Shown: positions 41,230-50,010 of the stretch, in pieces
How positions within the stretch are numbered: the stretch's first letter is position 1
Layout of the letters: each line of letters begins with the position of its first letter
Assembly (NCBI GenBank): GCA_039105265.1
Contig: JAPFFF010000006.1
Coordinates: 558,001-622,000 of the forward strand
From: Tritrichomonas musculus
Taxonomy: Eukaryota; Parabasalia; Tritrichomonadida; Tritrichomonadidae
Direction: 5' to 3'
Length of the DNA stretch: 64,000 nucleotides
The notes under the pieces: model-generated
Seen by the model: only the letters and a program-made list of their open reading frames with translations
What the model was told of the DNA's origin: nothing
Database searches by the model: none
Program-made: the position numbers and the translations under genes

Positions 41230-41761
41230 GATTATTATTTTAAGAGATGTGATATATTGAAATATTTTATTAAATGTAATAAAAATAATAAGATAAAGTG
41301 ATACTGTTTTTTTTTTTTTCAAAAACGATGAAAAGTAATTAAATTTTATAACGTATTTATCAATTCAAAATTGATAACTAGACCAGCTAACAGCAAGCCC
41401 AATAAATTTCTTTTATTTGAAATATAATTGATATTAATATATTATTGCTCCAACAATAAATCTATATTTTTAATATCTGTTTGATCTTTCTGTTTAATAT
41501 TGAGATATATATTTTTAGAAAAATAACATTATAAATTGATAGAGTTTTATCGGTTGAGGACAAATTATTCTGTTTGACGATTAATAATTGAATATAATTG
41601 TTTGAACGAATATTATACAATCATTTTAAATTAACATGACTTTTACTAAGTGTACAAAATATTATACAATCACTTTAATAGTTTTGAATTAAGTGTGGCC
41701 AAAGAAATAAAAATTTTAAAGAAATTTTTTATTAAAAAAGATTATTTACATAAACAAATAA
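41137..41761. other. 625-bp AT-rich spacer
   Basis: Contains a 27-T run at about 41203-41229. A direct repeat of ATTATACAATCA-TTTAA occurs at about 41610 and 41652. No gene is seen. Confidence 0.35.
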
Positions 41762-43216
41762 TTAAAAATTTGAAGGATCTGCCTCATTGATATCTAGAAC
41801 GTTTTCAAAGAGTTCAAAAAATTGTTTTGAAATTTTATTTACATTTTCATCATCATAATTTAATGACCTAAATTTTTCACTACCTTCGCATTCATCAAAA
41901 ACTTGAAGAGCGATATTTATATGGTTGCTATCATATACTGGTTTCATTTTCCAGATTATGCATAAACTTTCTAAAACAGCAATAACTATTTGATCATTAT
42001 CAAAGTCGAGGGCATCTACTAATATTTCTACCAATTTTTCTTTGACGATAGTAGTTAAATTTTGAGTTGTGCCAACTTTAATTATTAAGCATAATGTCTT
42101 AACTAACTGCATTTTAGTTTGATACCCAAAATTTTTATAAGCAACTTTAAAGTATTCAATAACATTCATAGCTAGTCCTAATTCAATTGAGTTAGGTTTT
42201 GAACCCAAATAGCTACGAATGAACTCGCATGCTATATCGACTACATAGGAATCATTTTCATAAATTAATTCAAAAAAGTTATATAAACTAAACTGTTTGG
42301 TCAGATCAAAATTGTTATCTATCAATGATTTAATAATTTTCATTCCAACTTTTATATCTTGAAGGACATCCGATGTGAAAACCTTGTTCAAGAGTTTAAT
42401 AATTAATTGGTTATTATAGATGGAATTCAAAGATTGCTTAAAGCAAGCTACGTTGTCTAAAATATGTAATATTCTTGTGCGATCGCAAGGGTATTCTTCG
42501 TTTCCATTATTCATATGAAGAACAAAATCAGCGTATGTGTAAAAAAAGAATGCAACATCGTCTGATGGAATTGAAAAGCTTAGAGTATAAATAAGTTGTG
42601 TAACACTTTTTCGTAATTCTTCATTTTCTTTGTCATTTGCATCTTTATCGAATTGATAAAATGAATTAATAAACTGTGAAATATGAAGTCCAATTTGGTC
42701 AAAAAATGCAGGTGAAAAATCAGAATTTCCCCAAGTAAATGAAGTTAAAAGAGAGACAGCATGAAGAGTGCTATCGTTGATATTTGAATTTATATTTTTG
42801 ATTATAAAATCAAGAATTCCTGATTTTTGAAAAGAGATCTTATAGAATTGTGATTTACTAATATTTTCGCTATTGTTGTATTCAAGTAAGTATGTGATTG
42901 AATAAAATGCATCTTTGATGCATTTTTTCGGTAAGCCTGGAATATTAAAGGTAACTTCAAGTAAAATATTTGGAATGTTTAAATTTTCAAAAATATAGCA
43001 GGAATCAATAGGGATTTTTTTTTTGCTAATTAAAAAATTTAAATCATAAAGATTTTTCTCCAATTTATCAGGATTTTGATTGTTATATGAGTCTACTATT
43101 TGATGGTATATTTGAATAAATTCATACTCGTCATCCTGTTCTGAATATCCTTTCCCGATATTAATATTATGATCTATTCGATCTTTTGCTTCTTGCTCTA
43201 TTTTATAGAAATTCAA
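41762..43216 (-). CDS. ARM/HEAT-like solenoid protein, lineage-restricted family, non-ATG start
   Basis: The 484-codon frame starts MNFYKIEQEAKDRI only if the first codon TTG is read as start; no ATG exists for over 200 codons downstream. The paralogue at 50011-51543 begins with a true ATG and MNFYYKLE, which supports this as the original start position. The protein is all-helical, with repeats of about 40 residues (IPNILLEVTFNIPGLPKKCIKDAF; YVVDIACEFIRSYLGSKPNSIELGLAM; VEILVDALDFDNDQIVIAVLESLCIIWKM), like armadillo repeats. It has an acidic tail. No function is known to me. Either a non-AUG start, a 5' exon not seen, or recent loss of the start codon explains the missing ATG. Confidence 0.7.
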   Translation of the reverse strand: MNFYKIEQEAKDRIDHNINIGKGYSEQDDEYEFIQIYHQIVDSYNNQNPDKLEKNLYDLNFLISKKKIPIDSCYIFENLNIPNILLEVTFNIPGLPKKCIKDAFYSITYLLEYNNSENISKSQFYKISFQKSGILDFIIKNINSNINDSTLHAVSLLTSFTWGNSDFSPAFFDQIGLHISQFINSFYQFDKDANDKENEELRKSVTQLIYTLSFSIPSDDVAFFFYTYADFVLHMNNGNEEYPCDRTRILHILDNVACFKQSLNSIYNNQLIIKLLNKVFTSDVLQDIKVGMKIIKSLIDNNFDLTKQFSLYNFFELIYENDSYVVDIACEFIRSYLGSKPNSIELGLAMNVIEYFKVAYKNFGYQTKMQLVKTLCLIIKVGTTQNLTTIVKEKLVEILVDALDFDNDQIVIAVLESLCIIWKMKPVYDSNHINIALQVFDECEGSEKFRSLNYDDENVNKISKQFFELFENVLDINEADPSNF

Positions 43217-43346
43217 AAAATAAAATATGTTAAGAAATTCTTTGAATATATATATTAAGAAAAAGTTGTATTATCATCTCGTCATTTTGACTCTCAATTT
43301 AAGATTGAATAAAAAAAAAAACTGAAAAAATATTTCAATAACGCAA

Positions 43347-43970
43347 TTGCTATTTTTTTCATTATATTTTGTTCTTTCCTGTTCTCTATCGCAAGCAGAA
43401 CCAAATTTGACAGAAGTTTTAAATGGACTTTGGAATATTACTTTGTACGTTATAGATCAAATTAATGGAAAAGAATTTTATCAGAGTCGTGTTTTCTATT
43501 CGCTAGAATTGAAAAGTACTGGTAAAAACGAAGATTTGTATGGTTTTCTTTATACATACTATGGTAAGATAAAAGATGAAAATGATATTTCCATTAAGTT
43601 ACGAAAAAAAGAATTCTCAGAAAATATTTATTCAATTTATATTTCAGCTTCTGATGTATCAGCATTTCGTGAATTTGCCATTCTTAACGTATCATCCATT
43701 TTTGACGGTATTATGACAGGATCAGGAAAAACATACTTATATGATCAATTTTCATTTATGATTTCTTTTCCAAATTACGCAGAAGTGATTTCGTACGGGC
43801 AAAATACCAAGCAAGCTGATATATATCGTTTTGTAAAATTATCATACAAGGATAATAAAATGAATCGATGGAGAGTAATACCTGTCATAATAATGGCCAT
43901 GATAAGTATTTTTAAAAGTGTCTCGCAAAGATCTAATCAAAAAGGAAAATTTATTGGATACGATGAATAA
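43347..43970 (+). CDS. Predicted type I membrane protein with signal peptide, non-ATG start
   Basis: The open frame (TTG at 43347) begins LLFFSLYFVLSCSLSQAEP, a typical hydrophobic signal peptide with a cleavage site after SQA. The lumenal or extracellular part is about 155 residues and beta-rich (GLWNITLYVIDQINGKEFY; KSTGKNEDLYGFLYTYYGKI; FDGIMTGSGKTYLYDQFSFMI). A C-terminal hydrophobic stretch of about 15 residues (WRVIPVIIMAMISIF) and a basic tail follow. This suggests a single-pass membrane protein. No in-frame ATG occurs before codon 115 or so, and none with a splice-compatible exon was found upstream. It is divergent from the ARM-like gene, which also lacks an ATG. No family is recognised; ER membrane-complex subunits are one possible fit for size and layout, unsupported by motifs. 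Confidence 0.6.
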   Translation: MLFFSLYFVLSCSLSQAEPNLTEVLNGLWNITLYVIDQINGKEFYQSRVFYSLELKSTGKNEDLYGFLYTYYGKIKDENDISIKLRKKEFSENIYSIYISASDVSAFREFAILNVSSIFDGIMTGSGKTYLYDQFSFMISFPNYAEVISYGQNTKQADIYRFVKLSYKDNKMNRWRVIPVIIMAMISIFKSVSQRSNQKGKFIGYDE

Positions 43971-44210
43971 ATTAAAATTTTAAAATGTTTCTCTTTTAGT
44001 AATTAATTAACGCGCCTGAAATATGAAACACTTCTACTGTTATTTTCACTGGATATCCAGTTTATTGTTTATTAATAAAAGCAATATTTCAATATCATCA
44101 ATAGTTTTATGATAGATTTACAATTCCTAAACAAATGTAAAGAAAAACAGAATCTTTTATTTTGGTTATTTATAAAACTTATAAATATATTTTCAAATGA
44201 GAAGCAAAAA
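43971..44210. other. Spacer between convergent genes
   Basis: 240 bp, no feature recognised. Confidence 0.3.
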
Positions 44211-45584
44211 TCATTCATCATTGTTGCCTTCTGAATCATCTGGCTTTTTATATAAAAAGCTTATGTCTTCCGAATCGCAGCTAGATCCATATTCATGACT
44301 TTCTTCTTCATCATCACTATCTGTTGCAGATTGAGTTGTTCCGTCAGTTGTTTTATCTAGTGAATCTAAAATATCATCTAAGTCACTACCCTTAACATCT
44401 TGGAATTGTGGTGGTTCTGGCCTTTCTTCAGGACCATCGGTTAAAAGAGGTGCAACAATTTGTTTTTCACCAACAACAGCATAATTTTGGTCCATTTCTG
44501 GTTGTCTCTCATATCTATAAATTGAATTAAGGAACCATTTATAATTCAAAATATAAATTCCTTTGTACTTCTGTGCTTCAATAATATCTTTATGTCTAGG
44601 GTCAGTTGTAACAATATGTGTTACATATGGAACAAATTCATTTACAACATGTCCACCAAATTCTTCTGCATTTCCAATATATAATCTTTTTTGAGCGATA
44701 TTTCCTTCCCTCCAAATTGAACAAAAGAAAATATAACAATCTTTAAATACATTTTCTTTCATCTCTTTTATGATATCTGCGACATTTTGAGACTTTTGTT
44801 CGTAAAATCGAGAATTTATTTCAGTCATAACAGCCGTGATTCGTTCTAAGTAATGATCGTTAAGTGCTTCCATATTCAAATTTTTAGGAATAAATTGTGG
44901 ATTTTTGACCATTGTTGGCTGACTAATAGTAGTAAAGAATTCAAATGGTTTTATTTCCACTAAACCTTCATAATATGAGCCATCAGGATATGACCAAACA
45001 GCACGAGTGTCATCAATTACAACAGCCATATGCTGTCCAGACAAGAAAAAGTCAGACATTGATTTCTTCATTAATTGATTTTTTGGTTGAGTGCTATCTT
45101 CTCGTGTTAATATTCTTTGATTAAAATACTTCCCATCTGGATCAATTTTTTGAATAACTTGTAATGCATACGGTCGTTCAGCTAATGTATATACTTGCAT
45201 GAAATAATAGGGTGAAATCAAATTAAGGAATTCACGAACGTAAGGTCTAAGTCGAACTAAATACATTTCGTTTACTTTAACAAAAAAATAATCTGATTCA
45301 TGTTCTTTGTCTAATGCAATTATTTTTTCAGCTTCCTCTTGATTCTGAACGGCAATAGTGTCAATTAAAGTTTTGTCAAGATCAACAACGAGAGCAAGTT
45401 TTTTACGTTCAAGAAGAAAAGGTTCCAGCTTGCTTGTACCAATTGTAGATGATAAAACATAAATATCCTGTGATTTATGATATCTTGAATCTGGGGTAAC
45501 AAATGCGCCACATTCGCTACATATCCCATCATAGATAACAGGGTGTATGCAAGTTGAATTATTTGTTTCTTCTTCTGTTGTCAT
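44211..45584 (-). CDS. FCP1: FCP1-type RNA polymerase II CTD phosphatase
   Basis: FCP1 dephosphorylates the C-terminal domain of RNA polymerase II so it can be recycled. The 457-aa protein has a Cys/His element (CIHPVIYDGICSECGAFV) near the N-terminus as in FCP1, then a haloacid-dehalogenase FCPH domain with DLDKTL at 68-73 (nucleophile Asp68, acid/base Asp70) and MAVVIDDTRAVWSY, the conserved second motif. A BRCT domain follows at about 270-360 (YIFFCSIWREG, FGGHVVNEFVPYVTHIVT, ILNYKWFLNSIYRYERQPE). The C-terminus is acidic, consistent with the TFIIF-binding tail of FCP1. All parts are present in the expected order. ATG at 45582-45584. Confidence 0.94.
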   Translation of the reverse strand: MTTEEETNNSTCIHPVIYDGICSECGAFVTPDSRYHKSQDIYVLSSTIGTSKLEPFLLERKKLALVVDLDKTLIDTIAVQNQEEAEKIIALDKEHESDYFFVKVNEMYLVRLRPYVREFLNLISPYYFMQVYTLAERPYALQVIQKIDPDGKYFNQRILTREDSTQPKNQLMKKSMSDFFLSGQHMAVVIDDTRAVWSYPDGSYYEGLVEIKPFEFFTTISQPTMVKNPQFIPKNLNMEALNDHYLERITAVMTEINSRFYEQKSQNVADIIKEMKENVFKDCYIFFCSIWREGNIAQKRLYIGNAEEFGGHVVNEFVPYVTHIVTTDPRHKDIIEAQKYKGIYILNYKWFLNSIYRYERQPEMDQNYAVVGEKQIVAPLLTDGPEERPEPPQFQDVKGSDLDDILDSLDKTTDGTTQSATDSDDEEESHEYGSSCDSEDISFLYKKPDDSEGNNDE

Positions 45585-45949
45585 TTTAAAAGAAAACCTT
45601 TAAATTCTAGATTCTCAATATAATATAGCCTTGACTTTTTGAGAAAAGATAATGAATTTTTTGTTAATATATATATGACTTTTTAATAAGTTTTAAAGAT
45701 AGTTTTCGATAAGTATGATTTCAATATAGATGTAACCTATTTTATTACCTTTTTATAATTAATTGATTAAGTAGTATGTTTAATTCCACTTCGAAAAGTT
45801 TCCAACAGATTAATATATTTAATTTTCCTTTGTTTGATGTTTAAATATTTTAGTGATTCATGTGCAAAAAAAATTATTAAAATAAAAATATTTTTTGTTT
45901 GACTTTTTGCTACAAATGATTTTATATATATTCTTATCTAAAAATATTT
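45585..45949. other. AT-rich spacer
   Basis: 365 bp; no gene or repeat recognised. Confidence 0.3.
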
Positions 45950-47065
45950 TTATTCAAAAATATCTATTCCTGGAAAAGATTGATTTATAATAAACAAAGA
46001 TCGTCCTGTTTCAGTAAATTGAGGTGAGCTTCCATCTTGTCCCTTCATCATAAATTTATTCGGTTGAATGAAAACAAATTTATCCAAGTTTGCATCATCT
46101 GTGTTTTGATTTTCTATATTTTCATTGTTTTCATTGGAATTATTCCATCCAAGCTTTCTTTCGACTTCTAAAATAACTTCATCACCTTCTCCCAAAAGTT
46201 CAGCATTGAATATACAATGTACAGATTCTCTATTGATTAAAATGCTTGGAGTTTTGCACATAACACGTGGTATATCCGAAACAGGTGAAACTCGAAGTGA
46301 TGTTCCAATTACTATTAGTAGGTCTGCATTTTCTGAATCATATATTATATCTTCATCTTCTATATTAGTTTTTTGTCCAAAAAACACAATTCCTGGTTTT
46401 ATCTGGCCGCCACATTCTTTACAAACAGGAATTTGCTGATTATTAACACTCTCACGGAGATCTTCAATTGAATAACTTTTACCGCATTGGAGACATTTAT
46501 TTTCTCTCCATGATCCATGAACACAGCGTAATTTATCATCTGGAATGCCAACCTCAAGCGTATCAACATTCTGTGAATAAACGCGTAGTAATTTTCCACG
46601 TTTTTCAAGTTCTGCTAGAAAATAATGTGCTTGTGAATGTTGAGGATTGGTAGTCGGAAATATAAGATGGGCAAACTTCCAAAAAACGGAGGGATCTTGC
46701 TTAAAGTATTCCATGTCAAACACTTTGTACGGATCTTCTAACGCGCCAGATTTAGATATTTGATCATAAAGGCCGCCAGGAGAACGAAAATCAGGTCCGA
46801 CAGACGCTCCAGCTCCTATAATTGCAACAATTTTGGTTGAATTTTCGATTAGCTTAATAACTTCGTCGATTGATTTTATGTAAGTTTTTTTAAAATTTCT
46901 ATTTCTCTCTAATGAAGATGCAATCTTTATTAAAAATAACCATAATTCTGATTCTGAAACTCCTTCTGGAAGCCCTTCGATTTTAATTCCAAAGCGAGAC
47001 ATTAAATCTAATGGAGATTCTTTTTTTTGAAATGCGCGGAAAATTTCAGACTTAAATGAGAGCAT
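45950..47065 (-). CDS. Sirtuin (Sir2 family NAD-dependent deacylase)
   Basis: Sirtuins remove acyl groups from lysine using NAD. The 371-aa protein has IIGAGASVGPDFRSPGGLYD (84-101), SQNVDTLE (Asn166, Asp168), the catalytic His183 in VHGSWRENK, two zinc CxxC pairs (Cys191/194 and Cys215/218) and GTSLRVSPV. The class I features point to a SIRT2/Hst2-like enzyme. The cofactor-binding loop is about three residues shorter than the canonical GAGxSxxxGIPDFR. An N-terminal extension of about 75 residues and an acidic Asn-rich C-terminal part flank the core. The gene is divergent from BUB3, with only 55 bp between the two start codons, so the promoters must overlap. Confidence 0.93.
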   Translation of the reverse strand: MLSFKSEIFRAFQKKESPLDLMSRFGIKIEGLPEGVSESELWLFLIKIASSLERNRNFKKTYIKSIDEVIKLIENSTKIVAIIGAGASVGPDFRSPGGLYDQISKSGALEDPYKVFDMEYFKQDPSVFWKFAHLIFPTTNPQHSQAHYFLAELEKRGKLLRVYSQNVDTLEVGIPDDKLRCVHGSWRENKCLQCGKSYSIEDLRESVNNQQIPVCKECGGQIKPGIVFFGQKTNIEDEDIIYDSENADLLIVIGTSLRVSPVSDIPRVMCKTPSILINRESVHCIFNAELLGEGDEVILEVERKLGWNNSNENNENIENQNTDDANLDKFVFIQPNKFMMKGQDGSSPQFTETGRSLFIINQSFPGIDIFE

Positions 47066-47120
47066 TTTTTTTATACTAAGCGACTAAATATGAAATCAAA
47101 AAGTTTGTGCAAATTTGATA

Positions 47121-48125
47121 ATGTCAACATACGAAATTCCTGTTCCTCTTGATGAAGGAATATCGACAGTTCATTTTTGTCCAAACAATCAAAAAATAAT
47201 ATCAATGACAACATGGTCTGGTGCAATTCATCTTTATGATATTGAATCAAAAGAGCAAATTTTTAATTCTACTTTTAATTCGCCTTTAATATGCTCAACT
47301 TTTGTCGATGATAATTCTGGAAATGATTTTTCAACGATTGCAGTTGGAGATACAGAGGGTTCAATTTATCTTATTAATTCAAGCTCATCTACTACTCTTA
47401 AATGGCATACTGATGGAATATCATCACTTTCTATTTTTCCAGAAACTGGACTCCTTCTTTCAAGTTCTTGGGACAAAACGCTTGCATTGTGGAATACTTC
47501 ACAATCACCTGAAACGAGTTTAATTGGCCATATCGATTTTAATGAGAAACTAATGTTCGCTTCTGCATGTTCAGAAAACCGAATTGTTGCTTATGGGCAT
47601 CGAAATACAGTTTTTGTATTAGACGTACGCAATCCGGACCATATTGAACGTCGTGTTTCTTCACTAGGAAAACAGATTCGTTCTTTTTGTATTTCAGCTC
47701 CAGATCATTTCGGATGGGCAATTGGCTCAATAGATGGAAGAGTTGCGATTGAATATTTTGGTGATATTAAACACCAAGCGCAACGTTTTTCATTTAGTTG
47801 TAATCGTCATGAAGAAGAAGAGAAAACAATTGTTTATCCTGTTTCATGCCTTGCATTTCATCCTGTAACTGGGATTTTGACAAGTGGAAGTAGCAAAGGA
47901 TCGATTTATTTTTGGGATATACAGAATAAAAGAAAGTTAACAGAAGTTCAGTCTCCTTTCAATAATTCTGTAGCTGCGATAGATTACAACAAAGATGGCA
48001 CATTACTCGCTATTGCTTATTCGTATACATGGGAAAAAGGTGATATTGAACATCCAGAAGATCGTGTATTAATTTACACTCCAACTGCCCAAAATATATC
48101 TCTTTCTCATCCTGCAGAAAAATAA
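47121..48125 (+). CDS. BUB3: BUB3 spindle-checkpoint WD40 protein
   Basis: BUB3 recruits BUB1/BUBR1 to phosphorylated kinetochores. The chosen start is the ATG at 47121 (MSTYEIPVPLDEGIS), giving 334 aa; the frame before it opens with TTG. A seven-blade WD40 propeller is visible, with IISMTTWSGAIHLYDI, LLSSSWDKTLALWN and GILTSGSSKGSIYFWDI. Diagnostic for the BUB3/RAE1 group are GSIDGRVAIEYFGD, FSCNRHEEEEKTIVYPVSCLAFHP and the end DGTLLAIAYSYTWEKGDIEHPEDRVLIYTP. The HPED ending favours BUB3 over RAE1. No GLEBS-like or extra domain is present. Confidence 0.9.
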   Translation: MSTYEIPVPLDEGISTVHFCPNNQKIISMTTWSGAIHLYDIESKEQIFNSTFNSPLICSTFVDDNSGNDFSTIAVGDTEGSIYLINSSSSTTLKWHTDGISSLSIFPETGLLLSSSWDKTLALWNTSQSPETSLIGHIDFNEKLMFASACSENRIVAYGHRNTVFVLDVRNPDHIERRVSSLGKQIRSFCISAPDHFGWAIGSIDGRVAIEYFGDIKHQAQRFSFSCNRHEEEEKTIVYPVSCLAFHPVTGILTSGSSKGSIYFWDIQNKRKLTEVQSPFNNSVAAIDYNKDGTLLAIAYSYTWEKGDIEHPEDRVLIYTPTAQNISLSHPAEK

Positions 48126-48515
48126 CTGTTTAATATTATATATATATACAATATCTTGTTCATAAAAGATTTATATCAAATTATAGTTGTATTATGAACC
48201 TTTTAATGATATTCCAGTGGAGCATTAAAGTTTTCTATTCATCAAAATCAAATTCAGATTTTGATATAAAATGCAAAGTCTACAAATTTCATTCATTTAT
48301 GGTTTGGCTGATGTTCCTCTGTTTTTCGAATGTTATGATGATCAATATCAAGAGTTACATAAAAAGATAGTAGATGCATTTTACTAAATAATAGCAAAAA
48401 TAATTTATTTCATATCATTTATTATTCCATTTTTAAGAAACAATGTTTTTTTTAAAAAAAAAATGTAATAGTGTTGTTCGTCCGCAAAAGAAGTCCTAAG
48501 AGTCAAGCTATTTAA
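48126..48515. other. Spacer between convergent genes with scraps of coding-like sequence
   Basis: A 38-codon ATG frame at 48271-48387 (MQSLQISFIYGLADVPLFF) and an overlapping frame with SNSDFDIKCKVYKFHSF look like remnants of a BTB-type gene. No complete gene is seen. Confidence 0.35.
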
Positions 48516-49184
48516 TCACTCGCATGGATGAACATAATGGCATCTATTCATTGGACTTTGCGGATCAATTGGAACACCGAATATTGATAATACTGTAGGA
48601 TCTGGCTTTTCAAATGTTATATCATCTTTTAACGCTTGAATAAAGAAGTGTGGGAAATATGGCCCAAAATATGATCCATCTATATCGCAATCTGCATCAT
48701 ATACGTCTTGGCATGAAGGGCAATATGTTTTAACCGTTGATTCGCCAGGTTTTGGTGAAAGGCCAATTGGCAAAAGAGGTTGATTTTTGCAAGAAACTCT
48801 TGGACAATATCCAAAAATGGCTCTTTCATATTTTTTTTGCATCTCTTTAACGCCATTAAATGTTAAGAGATATCGACTGTGTATCATTCCATAGAGGATT
48901 CGAGCAGATTGCTGGAGTTCTGAATGAGATTGGGAGCTTTGCATATCATAATAGTGTCCTCTAATAACACGTAAAGCATTTTGATAATCATTGACTGATG
49001 AAGATAATCCATATAAATTAAAATTATCATTTATGTATGTGTCCTCAACAATGCATAACCATGGATTTGATGATACAAAATCATTGACCCATTCGCTAGA
49101 GCTTGGACCAGAATCTGCATCGAAATGTTTATGTTTGTGGGTAGGTCGTGAATTTTTTGCAATAATTTTACTAAAAAGAAACAT
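48516..49184 (-). CDS. CSNK2B: Casein kinase II regulatory (beta) subunit
   Basis: CK2 beta dimerises through a zinc site and holds two catalytic subunits. The length of 222 aa fits the family. It shows the N-terminal acidic segment (SSEWVNDFVSSNPWLCIVEDTYINDNFNLYGL), and a zinc-binding core with Cys127, Cys132, Cys155 and Cys158 (GYCPRVSCKNQPLLPIGLS, TYCPSCQDVY). The C-terminal part is typical (DGSYFGPYFPHFFIQAL). The N-terminus MFLFSKIIAKNSRP is unusual for the family, but the ATG is in frame and the next Met is too far in. The frame is intact. It is divergent from the deacylase gene, 113 bp away. Confidence 0.95.
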   Translation of the reverse strand: MFLFSKIIAKNSRPTHKHKHFDADSGPSSSEWVNDFVSSNPWLCIVEDTYINDNFNLYGLSSSVNDYQNALRVIRGHYYDMQSSQSHSELQQSARILYGMIHSRYLLTFNGVKEMQKKYERAIFGYCPRVSCKNQPLLPIGLSPKPGESTVKTYCPSCQDVYDADCDIDGSYFGPYFPHFFIQALKDDITFEKPDPTVLSIFGVPIDPQSPMNRCHYVHPCE

Positions 49185-49297
49185 AAAATAAACAACAACT
49201 AAAAATCAGAAACTTTTTGATTTATTAATCAACTTTTTAAAAAGATCGTAATCTTTTGATAGGTTAAGACATGTGATATGATAAATAATAGATTTTA

Positions 49298-49756
49298 ATG
49301 CGAATTTTATTACAGAGAGCCAAAAACGCATCAGTCATTGTGGATGGTGAAAAAAAATGCGAAGTTCAAATTGGGTTTGTTTGTTTTGTCGGATTTCGTA
49401 AAGATGATAAAGATGATGGACTAAATTGGGCTATTCGTAAGCTTTTAAGTTTATTTTTATGGGAAGCAGATGATGGAACCCCCTGGAAAAAATCTATTGA
49501 TGATGTTGATGGAGGAATTATTTTTGTTTATGATTCTAATTTAAATGCTACTGTAGATTCACAAAACTATCCAACATTTGAAAACGTAATGCCAGAAGAG
49601 CAATCTAAACAATGGTATGATAAACTTATTCAAAAAGTCTCTTCTCAATACAAGGCAGATCATGTTTTTGCCCAACCATTTGGACAAAAAATGCAAGTAG
49701 ATTTTATCAATGATGGTCCTCTCACAATCAATATTGATTCTTTTAATCGAAAATAA
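49298..49756 (+). CDS. DTD1: D-aminoacyl-tRNA deacylase (DTD family), motif-divergent
   Basis: DTD clears D-amino acids and glycine from mischarged tRNA. The 152 aa length and fold pattern match: MRILLQRAKNASVIVDGEKK, FVCFVGFRKDD, then RKLLSLFLWEADDG. The GP motif is kept (NDGPLT, 138-143). The other hallmark, SQ in SQFTL, is replaced by a tyrosine and aspartate in FVYDSNL at the same place (residues 77-82), so the usual active-site contact is lost. The segment after it (YPTFENVMPEEQSKQWYDKLI) follows the family. The start is the first ATG, at 49298. It may be a divergent enzyme with changed substrate preference, or one that has lost activity. Confidence 0.85.
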   Translation: MRILLQRAKNASVIVDGEKKCEVQIGFVCFVGFRKDDKDDGLNWAIRKLLSLFLWEADDGTPWKKSIDDVDGGIIFVYDSNLNATVDSQNYPTFENVMPEEQSKQWYDKLIQKVSSQYKADHVFAQPFGQKMQVDFINDGPLTINIDSFNRK

Positions 49757-50010
49757 ATATATATATTATTAAAAAGCAAGTATTTTTTTACACACATCTT
49801 CTTTACCATTAATCCTCTTTTCGTTTTTATATGAAATGTTTCATAAATGGTGCCAAATGTCTAAAAAAAAAAAAAAAAAAAGATATGGATAAGAAAGCTA
49901 GTTCTGGATGGAATCGTCACGTTGTTAGTGATAAAGAATCGTCACGTTCATGAATATAATATATAAACAAAATATGATTTCTATTTAATTTGGAAGAAAA
50001 GTAGGTGCAT
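49757..50010. other. Spacer between convergent genes
   Basis: 254 bp with a 19-A run and a short repeat (GAATCGTCACGTT at about 49911 and 49938). No gene recognised. Confidence 0.3.
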
